Assembly (NCBI GenBank): GCA_013289325.1
Contig: JABDAE010000007.1
Coordinates: 1-48,092 of the forward strand
DNA: 48,092 bases
Source of the DNA: Chlamydiota bacterium
GTDB lineage: Bacteria > Chlamydiota > Chlamydiia > Chlamydiales > Parachlamydiaceae
Direction: 5' to 3'
The notes beneath the pieces are model-generated. The model ran no database searches and had not been told where the DNA came from. It worked only from the letters and a program-made list of their open reading frames with translations. The translations under genes and the position numbers were made by a program. Below, in pieces: positions 6,892 through 13,792 of the stretch; position 1 is the stretch's first letter, and the number at the start of each line of letters is the position of its first letter.

Positions 6892-7386
6892 ATGTTCGCT
6901 GTTCCATCACCCGCAAATACGGCCTCGTTACTTCACATTGCAGCTAGCCAAGGAAACTATGAGTTATGCGTAGATTGCCTTTCGCAAGCCCTTGTCCAAC
7001 AAGGTCCAACTGGGGACGCGACCCTCCTGGTCGAAAGAGATGAACTATGGGTGATTCCCCTCGATTATGCAGTTGCTGGTGGGCATACCAATGTATGCGA
7101 ACTGCTATTGAATAAGATGCAAGACAGAACCTGTCTTACACAAGAGATTGGCCAAAAGGCTTTGCGGCTTGCAAAGAGATATCAGCGGCCAGATGTTGCC
7201 CAATTGCTGAAAAAGCGCTTTACCACGCTTGTCCCACCCACTCCCCAAACAGCTCCTCAGGCAACATCTCTCCCTGCTCCAGCTGAAATGCTCGCCGAGG
7301 CTCAAGCGCGGCAGTCCCAAGCCCAAGCAAATCTGCAGCAGCGCAAGCGGCTTTGCAAAACCAAGCACAAAACGCTGCACGAGTGA
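6892..7386 (+). CDS. Ankyrin-repeat protein with a frameshifted C-terminus
   Basis: 164 residues. Two ankyrin-like units are visible: 'TASLLHIAASQGNYELCVDC' and 'VIPLDYAVAGGHTNVCELLL', followed by a third, weaker one (ALRLAKRYQRPDVAQLLKKR). Such repeats bind proteins and are common in effectors of intracellular bacteria. After a Pro-rich linker comes an Ala/Gln-rich tail (AEAQARQSQAQAN). A frameshift near 7335 ends it at 7386; the alternative frame continues the same composition (SAAAQAALQNQAQNAARVNA...STAAEE) to 7423, so the original protein was about 12 residues longer. Start is ATG 6892 (TTG 6889 possible). Confidence 0.7.
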   Translation: MFAVPSPANTASLLHIAASQGNYELCVDCLSQALVQQGPTGDATLLVERDELWVIPLDYAVAGGHTNVCELLLNKMQDRTCLTQEIGQKALRLAKRYQRPDVAQLLKKRFTTLVPPTPQTAPQATSLPAPAEMLAEAQARQSQAQANLQQRKRLCKTKHKTLHE

Positions 7387-7706
7387 ATGCCGAAGCAGGG
7401 CCTTCAACAGCAGCTGAGGAATAGGAATTAACAAATGAAGACCCTGCTTGATTGGATAGGTTTTTGCATCCCGATCCACATGAGTATATTGAAATTTTTT
7501 TCCAAGTTGAATACCAACTGATCTAAAAACATTTCCAACCATTTCGATTTGGTGGCTTATTGACAAGCCACGATTTTCCAACTTGTCTTGCCCCGCGAAT
7601 CATAAGAGGTACTCGAATTGGGTCGGTTTTCCATTGTCTTAAAAAACTGAAATGATTTCGTCGCATGAATTTTTGATCCTCAAAAAAGTAGTGGCATTAC
7701 AGCTTT

Positions 7707-7830
7707 GATTTTAGAAAAACCTGTGAATAAATCAATGAATTTTAGAAAAACAATACCGATAAAAAGATGGATTTTAGAAAAAACATGGGGATAAATCATT
7801 GAATTCTAGAAAAAACGTAGGATAGTCCTA
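7707..7830 (+). repeat. Imperfect tandem repeat, about 3.5 units of 30-32 bp
   Basis: Units begin at 7707, 7737, 7769 and 7801. Each opens GATTTTAGAAAAA or GAATTTTAGAAAAA (GAATTCTAGAAAAA in the last), followed by a variable part and GATAAATCAT or similar. The spacing is regular, but with no unique spacers it is not a CRISPR array. Confidence 0.7.
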
Positions 7831-7853
7831 CTGGAGGGCCAAAAGGCGATCCG

Positions 7854-7880
7854 CGGAGATTTATTGTCAGCCTTGAAAGG
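7854..7880 (+). repeat. 27-bp dispersed repeat, also at 37133
   Basis: CGGAGATTTATTGTCAGCCT then TGAAAGG. The same 27 bp occur at 37133-37159 with a single mismatch. Both lie in gene-free DNA upstream of plus-strand genes. Confidence 0.65.
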
Positions 7881-8085
7881 GAGCATTTACGATCCCTTAT
7901 TCAAGCATCCTCTAACACTTCTGATAGGTTGAGCACTTCTATTTTTTCAAAAGATAGGCCACGCCTTGAGGTCCAAAGATACTTATCCCAGAGTATAATG
8001 CTAAGGTGGGAAGATGGCTCCACAATTTTTGCCTTATAATTTCCATAATGAAGTTAGAAGCTATTTTTTTCGCATCCAATTTTGG

Positions 8086-8114
8086 TTGACTTAAAAATAT
8101 CAAAACAATATTGA
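8086..8114 (+). promoter_or_regulatory. Candidate promoter for the methylisocitrate lyase gene
   Basis: TTGACT (8086-8091) and TATTGA (8109-8114) with 17-bp spacing. A TATAAT at 8149-8154 closer to the start has no matching -35. Confidence 0.35.
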
Positions 8115-8173
8115 TGGGACGGGACTCCTGAATCGTCGGACATTTCGGTATAATCCCAAATTGGATTTAATTT

Positions 8174-9049
8174 ATGACAATCTCTTTAGGTAAACAGTTT
8201 CGTTTAGCGCTTGAAAAGGAAAAAGTGACGCAAATCGTAGGTGTCATCAATGCCTATGCGGCCATCATGGCAAAAGAGGTGGGTTTTCCCATTCTTTATT
8301 TGTCTGGAGCAGGTGTTGCCAACGCATCGTATGGCCTACCAGATCTTGGGATGACAACGCTTGATAATGTACTTAGCGATGTCGATAGGATTTTAGAAGT
8401 CACGCATAGGCCCCTTCTTGTCGATATCGACACGGGTTGGGGTAGTCACTTGATGATTAAACGAACCATTGAAAAGATGGAAAAAGCAGGAGTGGCTGCT
8501 GTCCACATTGAAGATCAGCCGTTTGAAAAGAGGTGTGGGCACCGTGATAATAAGTCTATAGTTTCAACACCTGAGATGGTCGGTAGATTAAAAGCAGCTT
8601 GTGATGCACGTCAAGATCCTTCTTTTATTATAATGGCCCGTACAGATGCCTATGCAGTAGAAGGCTTTGATAAAGCATTAGAAAGAGCGCTTTTGTATGA
8701 AGAAGCAGGCGCCGATATGCACTTTATCGAAGCGATTCCAACCCTTGACGTATATAAGCATTTTACCAAGGTACTTAAACGTCCCATTTTGGCCAATCTT
8801 ACCGAATTTGGCAAAACCCCACTTTTCAGTCTACAAGAGCTAGAAAGTGTGCAAGTGAAAATGGCCCTTTACCCCCTTTCTGCATGGCGTGCGATGAATT
8901 TAGCAGCCCTTAACGTTTATCAAGAGATAAAAAAAGGGGGAACGCAAAAAAGGTGTCTACAAGCTATGCAAACAAGAGAAGATCTATACCAATTTTTGCA
9001 ATACGAGGCTTTTGAAAAGGAAGTAGATAACAGACAAAGAAAAACATGA
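8174..9049 (+). CDS. prpB: 2-methylisocitrate lyase (PEP mutase/isocitrate lyase superfamily)
   Basis: 291 residues, the normal length for PrpB, which splits 2-methylisocitrate to pyruvate and succinate in the methylcitrate cycle of propionate breakdown. Visible signatures: YLSGAGVANASYGLPDLGMT (41-60), the metal-binding loop DIDTGWG (84-90), HIEDQPFEKRCGH (111-123) with catalytic Cys 121, and IMARTDAYAVEG. KRCGH separates lyases from PEP phosphomutases. prpC and prpD are not adjacent, so the pathway must be completed elsewhere or the enzyme serves another 2-methylisocitrate-like substrate. The next gene overlaps by 4 nt (ATGA), so they are co-translated. Confidence 0.9.
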   Translation: MTISLGKQFRLALEKEKVTQIVGVINAYAAIMAKEVGFPILYLSGAGVANASYGLPDLGMTTLDNVLSDVDRILEVTHRPLLVDIDTGWGSHLMIKRTIEKMEKAGVAAVHIEDQPFEKRCGHRDNKSIVSTPEMVGRLKAACDARQDPSFIIMARTDAYAVEGFDKALERALLYEEAGADMHFIEAIPTLDVYKHFTKVLKRPILANLTEFGKTPLFSLQELESVQVKMALYPLSAWRAMNLAALNVYQEIKKGGTQKRCLQAMQTREDLYQFLQYEAFEKEVDNRQRKT

Positions 9050-9420
9050 ATAATTCTAAATGGAAAAATTTTTTTTTAGCTCTTGATACTTGGTTCAAAG
9101 AACGTTCAATCACTGGACGTTATCAGGTTAAGGGATATTATGAGGTTAAGTTTTTTACAGATCCTGAACTTTGGCGTGCTGGTTACAGGGTAGAAAACAT
9201 GAAGGAAGATGGATTTTGCGATTCAGGATTTGTCCATGGGGGCCCGGTATTGTTTTCGGAAATAGAAGCTTTCCATATACGTCGTATTATTACCAAATCT
9301 CCGGTTACAGGGGGATCTTACGATGAAGGATTGACAGAAGAGTTATTCCAGTATCTTTCATCAATTGCTAAATTCCCTATAGAAATATCTGAAAGAGGCA
9401 TTACAATTTATGGGAAATAA
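9046..9420 (+). CDS. Hypothetical protein coupled to prpB
   Basis: 124 residues, mixed alpha/beta composition, no signal peptide or membrane segment. I recognise no family. The start ATG overlaps the prpB stop (ATGA), implying translational coupling and a shared operon. Aromatic and charged residues are frequent in the first half (WFKERSITGRYQVKGYYEVK), and the C-terminus ends IEISERGITIYGK. A strong hairpin follows at 9436-9480 and closes the two-gene unit. Confidence 0.65.
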   Translation: MNNSKWKNFFLALDTWFKERSITGRYQVKGYYEVKFFTDPELWRAGYRVENMKEDGFCDSGFVHGGPVLFSEIEAFHIRRIITKSPVTGGSYDEGLTEELFQYLSSIAKFPIEISERGITIYGK

Positions 9421-9435
9421 GGAAAGGAAAAACAA

Positions 9436-9480
9436 TGGGGTCAGTAGTCTTTCTGCAAAGGGGAAAGACTACTGACCCCA
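9436..9480. terminator. Perfect 18-bp stem-loop after the prpB operon
   Basis: TGGGGTCAGTAGTCTTTC pairs perfectly with GAAAGACTACTGACCCCA across a 9-nt loop. No T tract follows, so it may act as a 3'-end stabiliser, a factor-assisted terminator or a repeat relic. Confidence 0.6.
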
Positions 9481-9631
9481 TTGGCCCAATCGTCCACTTT
9501 TAAGGTGATTTTTTCGTTCTTTCCAAAGGAGCAGTGTTCCTTGGAGTATTTCGCAAGAATTTTCGAAATATATGACGGAAAACGAGGGAGATAAACGTTA
9601 AATTTGACGGAAATCCAATAAACCAGTTAGA

Positions 9632-10966
9632 ATGAGGGGAATGAGACGTTCCTTACTTAATCAGCTTTTAAAGTGGAAAGATAAAAAAGGGCGTAAACCC
9701 TTGCTCTTAAAAGGGGCGCGGCAGGTGGGAAAAACAACCCTGCTTCATCAGTTTGGTAAAGAACATTTTCCTTTCTATCATTCGATAAATTTTGAAAAAG
9801 AGCCCAAGCTTTGTAGGATTTTCGATAATAGCTTAGATCCTAAACACATTTTAAAAGAGCTTGAGTATCATTTTAATCGCCCGATTGATGTCGCTAAAGA
9901 CCTACTCATTTTTGATGAAATTCAAACCTGTCCAAAGGCTCTTACAAGCTTAAAATATTTTGCCGAAGACTGTCCCGAGCTTGCTGTGACAGCCGCTGGT
10001 TCTTTGCTGGGAGTCTATCTTGGGCCTGTTTCTTTTCCCGTTGGAAAAGTCGATATCATTACTCTTTATCCAATGAGTTTTCAAGAATTTTTATTAGCTC
10101 TAGGTGAAACGCGCCTTCTAGATTCTATTACAGGCTTACAACTGGCAGATCAATTACCAAGTGTTGCCCATGATCGCTTATTTGAATCACTGATTCATTA
10201 CTTCATTGTGGGGGGGCTTCCTGAAGCAGTTATTACTTTTCGCAATGATAAAGAACATATGGTCAGTGCGTTTGCAAATGTGCGGGAAAAACAACAGACG
10301 CTTATTTCAACTTATCTTGCAGATATTGCTAAACACTCGGGTAAAGCCAATGCCATGCACGTGGCAAGAATTTTAGAAGCCATTCCGAATCAACTTGCTA
10401 AAACTCAAGATGGAAGCGGATCTAAGTTTAAATTTACAGGTGTGGTACCGGGAATTGATCGCTATAATCGACTAGCAAGTGGCATAGATTGGCTTGAAGC
10501 AGCAGGCTTGATCATTAAAGTGCCCATCGTCAATTCAGGACAGATCCCTTTTTCTGCCTATGCTTCTGAAAACACTTTTAAACTGTATTTATTTGATGTG
10601 GGCTTGCTTGGAGCTATGAGCAATTTAAGCCCAACAGAAATTATTAAATATGACTATGGCTCATATAAAGGGTTTTTTGCAGAAAATTATGTTGCGCAAG
10701 CCTTCTTAACAAGTCAAACGAGTCCTCTTTATAGTTGGCAAGAAAAATTAGCCGAAGTGGAATTTCTTTATCAAGGCGAAGGAAAAGCAATTCCCATTGA
10801 AGTAAAATCCGGATGGGTCACTCACGCGAAATCTGCAAAAATATTTGCAGAGAAATATCATTCGCCCTACCGTGTGATATTCTCCGCACATCCTCTTTCA
10901 GTAAGTCCTTCTGTTCATCGCTACCCCTTATATCTCGCAGGCCAGTTTCCTCTCCCAAGTAATTGA
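9632..10966 (+). CDS. AAA_14/DUF4143 family ATPase
   Basis: 444 residues. An N-terminal P-loop GARQVGKTT (28-36) and Walker B LLIFDEIQ (91-98) are followed by the sensor-like 'AVTAAGSLLGVYLG', 'YPMSFQEFLLALGE', and a C-terminal DUF4143 domain ending in a PD-(D/E)XK-like stretch (LAEVEFLYQGEGKAIPIEVK). This is the standard layout of a large family of bacterial and archaeal ATPases of unknown role, often found near toxin-antitoxin and mobile loci. ATG 9632 is used; ATG 9641 is also possible. A second, different member lies at 37372. Upstream DNA has two GACGGAAA motifs. Confidence 0.88.
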   Translation: MRGMRRSLLNQLLKWKDKKGRKPLLLKGARQVGKTTLLHQFGKEHFPFYHSINFEKEPKLCRIFDNSLDPKHILKELEYHFNRPIDVAKDLLIFDEIQTCPKALTSLKYFAEDCPELAVTAAGSLLGVYLGPVSFPVGKVDIITLYPMSFQEFLLALGETRLLDSITGLQLADQLPSVAHDRLFESLIHYFIVGGLPEAVITFRNDKEHMVSAFANVREKQQTLISTYLADIAKHSGKANAMHVARILEAIPNQLAKTQDGSGSKFKFTGVVPGIDRYNRLASGIDWLEAAGLIIKVPIVNSGQIPFSAYASENTFKLYLFDVGLLGAMSNLSPTEIIKYDYGSYKGFFAENYVAQAFLTSQTSPLYSWQEKLAEVEFLYQGEGKAIPIEVKSGWVTHAKSAKIFAEKYHSPYRVIFSAHPLSVSPSVHRYPLYLAGQFPLPSN

Positions 10967-11132
10967 AATATACCGAACGTGTTTCAGAATCAAAGCCATA
11001 CCAACAACAAGATGTGAAAGAAGCGGCTATTGTTTCAAGCATCTAAGCCTTGCAAAACTACTTGCAACTGCTTAGTTTTTTTCACCCAAATTGTCTCATA
11101 GGAACGCATGGGATGACGTTGATATTGATGCA

Positions 11133-11168
11133 GCAGCCATGTCAGCGAAGGGCTGCAATAATTTTTTT
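11133..11168 (+). terminator. Possible rho-independent terminator
   Basis: GCAGCC (11133-11138) pairs with GGCTGC (11151-11156), followed by AATAATTTTTTT. It lies between the DUF4143 ATPase gene and the MoxR operon, in a gap (10967-11255) with no other feature seen. Confidence 0.5.
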
Positions 11169-11255
11169 AGAGGGAGCTGCAGGTCGTTTGTCTAGATACT
11201 AGCATTTAATCAAAAAAATCTTTATGTTAATGCTGAAAATATTAGAAGGGTAAAT

Positions 11256-12254
11256 ATGACCAGCACCAGTACTTTATCGGGCGAATTTATTCGGCAAATT
11301 CAGGCCAGCAGCGAAAAAATAAAGCTTGCCAAAAGCGAAATGGACAAGGTGATCGTCGGGCAAGAGGGGATGGTTGATGCGCTGCTCATCGCTCTTCTTT
11401 GCAACGGGCATGTGTTGATCGAGGGGTTGCCAGGCCTTGCCAAAACACTTGCCGTGACAACGCTTGCCCAAGTGATCGATTGCGAATTTAAACGGATTCA
11501 ATTTACTCCAGACCTGCTCCCGGCAGATCTCATCGGCACATCGGTATATAACCCAAAAGAGGGGACCTTTAGCATTCATAAAGGTCCTATTTTTACGCAT
11601 GTGCTTTTAGCAGACGAGATTAACCGCGCGCCTGCAAAGGTGCAATCAGCGCTTCTTGAGTCGATGCAAGAGGGACAAGTGACAATTTCTGGCACAAGCT
11701 TTCCCCTCGCCATGCCCTACTTTGTCTTGGCGACGCAAAATCCGATCGAGCACGAAGGCACCTATCCCCTTGCAGAAGCCCAGACAGACCGCTTCATGAT
11801 GAAAATTAAAATCGATTATCCAACCCTTGGAGAGGAAAAGGAAATTTTACAGAGGATGGGCACCCTTGGCCCCCTTCCAAAGGCAAAGGCAATCCTTTCA
11901 AAAGAGGATATCTTAGGCGCAAGGCAAGTGGTCAGCACGATTCATATTGAGGATAAAGTGATCGATTATATCCTATCGATCGTAGGGGCCACGCGTTATC
12001 CCAAAAAATATGGGCTAGATCTTGAAGATAAGCTCCTCTTTGGAGCCTCACCAAGGGCAAGTCTTGCGCTAAAGATGGGCGCAAAGGCACATGCATTTTT
12101 GATGGGAAGACCCTATGCAACACCTGATGACGTTAAGCAAGTGGCGATGGGAATCTTGCGCCATCGCTTAAGGCGAACCTATGAAAGTGAAGCGGAAGGG
12201 CTATCATCTGATGAGATCATCGAAACGATTTTGCTCTCCCTTAAAGTGCCATGA
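11256..12254 (+). CDS. MoxR family AAA+ ATPase
   Basis: 332 residues. Walker A GLPGLAKT (57-64), Walker B LLADEINRAP (117-126), the MoxR-specific 'FTPDLLPADLIGTSVY' before it, and sensor-1 ATQNPIEHEGTYPLAEAQTD followed by RF. MoxR ATPases act as chaperones that mature or activate VWA-domain partners. The next gene, a DUF58 protein, overlaps by 4 nt (ATGA), the classic MoxR-DUF58 pair. The downstream VWA/BatA-type genes of such operons are missing here (see 13696). Confidence 0.93.
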   Translation: MTSTSTLSGEFIRQIQASSEKIKLAKSEMDKVIVGQEGMVDALLIALLCNGHVLIEGLPGLAKTLAVTTLAQVIDCEFKRIQFTPDLLPADLIGTSVYNPKEGTFSIHKGPIFTHVLLADEINRAPAKVQSALLESMQEGQVTISGTSFPLAMPYFVLATQNPIEHEGTYPLAEAQTDRFMMKIKIDYPTLGEEKEILQRMGTLGPLPKAKAILSKEDILGARQVVSTIHIEDKVIDYILSIVGATRYPKKYGLDLEDKLLFGASPRASLALKMGAKAHAFLMGRPYATPDDVKQVAMGILRHRLRRTYESEAEGLSSDEIIETILLSLKVP

Positions 12255-13138
12255 ATGAGACAAATCTCTTAAAAAAAATCCGCCGCATCCAATACCAAAC
12301 ATCGCGTCTTGCAACAGATTTGCTACCAGGCGCATATCGCTCTGCCTTTAAGGGGCGCGGGCTTGAATTTGATGAGGTAAGGGAGTATAGAGTAGGCGAT
12401 GACGTCAGATCGATCGATTGGAATGTGACGGCGCGGATGAACCACCCTTATGTCAAAAGCTATTGCGACGAAAGGGAGATCACCTTAACACTTATTATCG
12501 ACGTATCCCCTTCCACTTGCATGGGTAGCGGCAAGGCCTTAAAAAATGAAGTGATCGTCGAAATTGCCGCTTGGCTCTTCTTTGCCGCCATCAAAAATGG
12601 CGATAAAGTCGCCGTCGTTGTCTTTACCGATAGAGTGGAAAAGTACTTTCCTCCCGGCAAGGGCACAAGGCATGTATTGACGATCATCAGATTTTTACTT
12701 GCATATGAGCCGATAGGCAAAGGCACTGATATTGGAAAGGCGCTAGAGTATTTTGTAAGATTAAAGCATCGCTCCGGCATCTGCTTTGTCCTTTCAGATT
12801 GCATCGATAAGAACTTTAGTAAAGAAGCAGCTCTTGCGGCGTTACGAAATGATTTGGTCTTTCTTTGCTTTATCGACCAAATGGAACTAGGGTCTATTGG
12901 AGGTGCTGCTTTGACATTTAAAGATCCTGAAACGCTGCAGGTTTGGGATGTAGATACCTCGTCTAAAGAGTGGCAAGAAACGGTAAAAGAGTCAACGTTT
13001 AATCGCTTACAAGCCTTGCGCAAAGATTTGCGAAAAGTGGGCGCTGACTTTTGCCCCATCACATGCTCCATCACCCTAGACAAATCTTACTATGTGCAGC
13101 TTAAGCGCTTTTTTTATTTACGGCATCAAAGACTATAA
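12251..13138 (+). CDS. DUF58 domain protein, MoxR partner
   Basis: 295 residues. The DUF58 hallmark GRGLEFDEVREYRVGDDVRS is at 36-54 followed by IDWNVTAR, and a VWA-like MIDAS motif DVSPS (84-88) follows, with a later acidic position in GKGTDIGKALEYF. DUF58 proteins are VWA-like clients of MoxR in envelope or stress-linked assemblies. Start overlaps the moxR stop by 4 nt. No membrane segment is visible. The gene is intact. Confidence 0.9.
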   Translation: MNETNLLKKIRRIQYQTSRLATDLLPGAYRSAFKGRGLEFDEVREYRVGDDVRSIDWNVTARMNHPYVKSYCDEREITLTLIIDVSPSTCMGSGKALKNEVIVEIAAWLFFAAIKNGDKVAVVVFTDRVEKYFPPGKGTRHVLTIIRFLLAYEPIGKGTDIGKALEYFVRLKHRSGICFVLSDCIDKNFSKEAALAALRNDLVFLCFIDQMELGSIGGAALTFKDPETLQVWDVDTSSKEWQETVKESTFNRLQALRKDLRKVGADFCPITCSITLDKSYYVQLKRFFYLRHQRL

Positions 13139-13147
13139 AGGTTAAAA

Positions 13148-13699
13148 TTGAGAAGTCTATTCCTTTTTTCTCTTCTATTATCTAGCCGCTTATTTTGCGA
13201 ATCGGCAATTGATCTGCTTGTCGATCCATTACCTCTTGATCAAGAGCTCACCCTCGATTTTAACGAAATTTACGGGGAAGGTGCTCCCCAAGATAAGGAG
13301 TTAAAAGGAAAGATCAAACAAGCGCTTAAAGATAAAGCCATCCCATGGCCATCCATTTTAGCTTTTTCGATCACAATTGTTGGTGTTATTGCGATTAAAC
13401 TCTTTTTAAAAAGAGAAGTTGCATCAAAACCATCGATAAAATTGCAGCCAGATATTAAAGCTTTAATAAGTATTATAGAATTAAAAAAGTCGCTATCAAC
13501 GAGCGAGAGAAGACGCTATGCCGAAAAGTTGGATGGGATTGTAAAAGAGTATATTGGGGATAAGTGCAAGGCTACAAGCTTTGCGTTAACAACAGAGGAG
13601 TTGCTTGTTTTATTGGCCCAATGCCCTGCCATCTTAGGACAAGTAAAAGAGCCGCTTATCGAATTTTTAAAGATGATTGACCGGGAAAAATTTTCATGA
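13148..13699 (+). CDS. Signal-peptide membrane protein of the MoxR operon (DUF4381-like position)
   Basis: 183 residues. An N-terminal hydrophobic signal (SLFLFSLLLSSRLFCES) is followed by a short periplasmic part and one membrane helix (SILAFSITIVGVIAIKLFL, about 76-94), then a charged cytoplasmic tail of about 90 residues (SERRRYAEKLDGIVKEYIGD). Topology and operon position match the small single-span proteins that follow DUF58 genes in MoxR operons (DUF4381-like), but sequence-level family membership is not certain. It starts at TTG 13148 with AAAGG upstream. Confidence 0.65.
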   Translation: MRSLFLFSLLLSSRLFCESAIDLLVDPLPLDQELTLDFNEIYGEGAPQDKELKGKIKQALKDKAIPWPSILAFSITIVGVIAIKLFLKREVASKPSIKLQPDIKALISIIELKKSLSTSERRRYAEKLDGIVKEYIGDKCKATSFALTTEELLVLLAQCPAILGQVKEPLIEFLKMIDREKFS

Positions 13700-13725
13700 A
13701 AGATTGGTTGGTTCTTTTATGTTGA
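13696..13725 (+). pseudogene. Stub of a deleted BatA/VWA-type gene
   Basis: The ATG overlaps the preceding stop as ATGA and is followed by MKDWLVLLC and TGA. The coupled start and hydrophobic opening are what one would expect of the next gene in a MoxR operon; the rest is absent. This is inference from context. Confidence 0.3.
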
Positions 13726-13737
13726 CCATGGTAGAAT

Positions 13738-13766
13738 CTTCTTGTTTTTGAATGACAAGAAGTTTT
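13738..13766 (+). terminator. Terminator of the MoxR operon
   Basis: Stem CTTCTTGT (13738-13745) / ACAAGAAG (13755-13762), 9-nt loop, followed by TTTT. It lies between the MoxR operon and the aminomutase gene. Confidence 0.55.
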
Positions 13767-13792
13767 AACTAATTTAAGGATCATGATACCCT

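Larger units (their letters stand above)
7424..8173. other. 750-bp non-coding region with short repeats
   Basis: No credible gene on either strand. A minus-strand frame antisense to the ankyrin gene (7105-7581) lacks support. The region holds a 30-32-bp tandem repeat (7707-7830), a 27-bp dispersed repeat (7854-7880) and the probable promoter of the next gene. Confidence 0.5.

Noticed and set aside
7707-7830. Possible CRISPR array
   Set aside because: Units are imperfect, spacers are not unique or of spacer length, and no cas genes are nearby; the Cas4-like domain at 42654 is part of a helicase fusion.
12460-13083. Long minus-strand open frame opposite the DUF58 gene
   Set aside because: Shadow of a well-supported coding gene; Ser/Thr-rich low-information translation with no motif.
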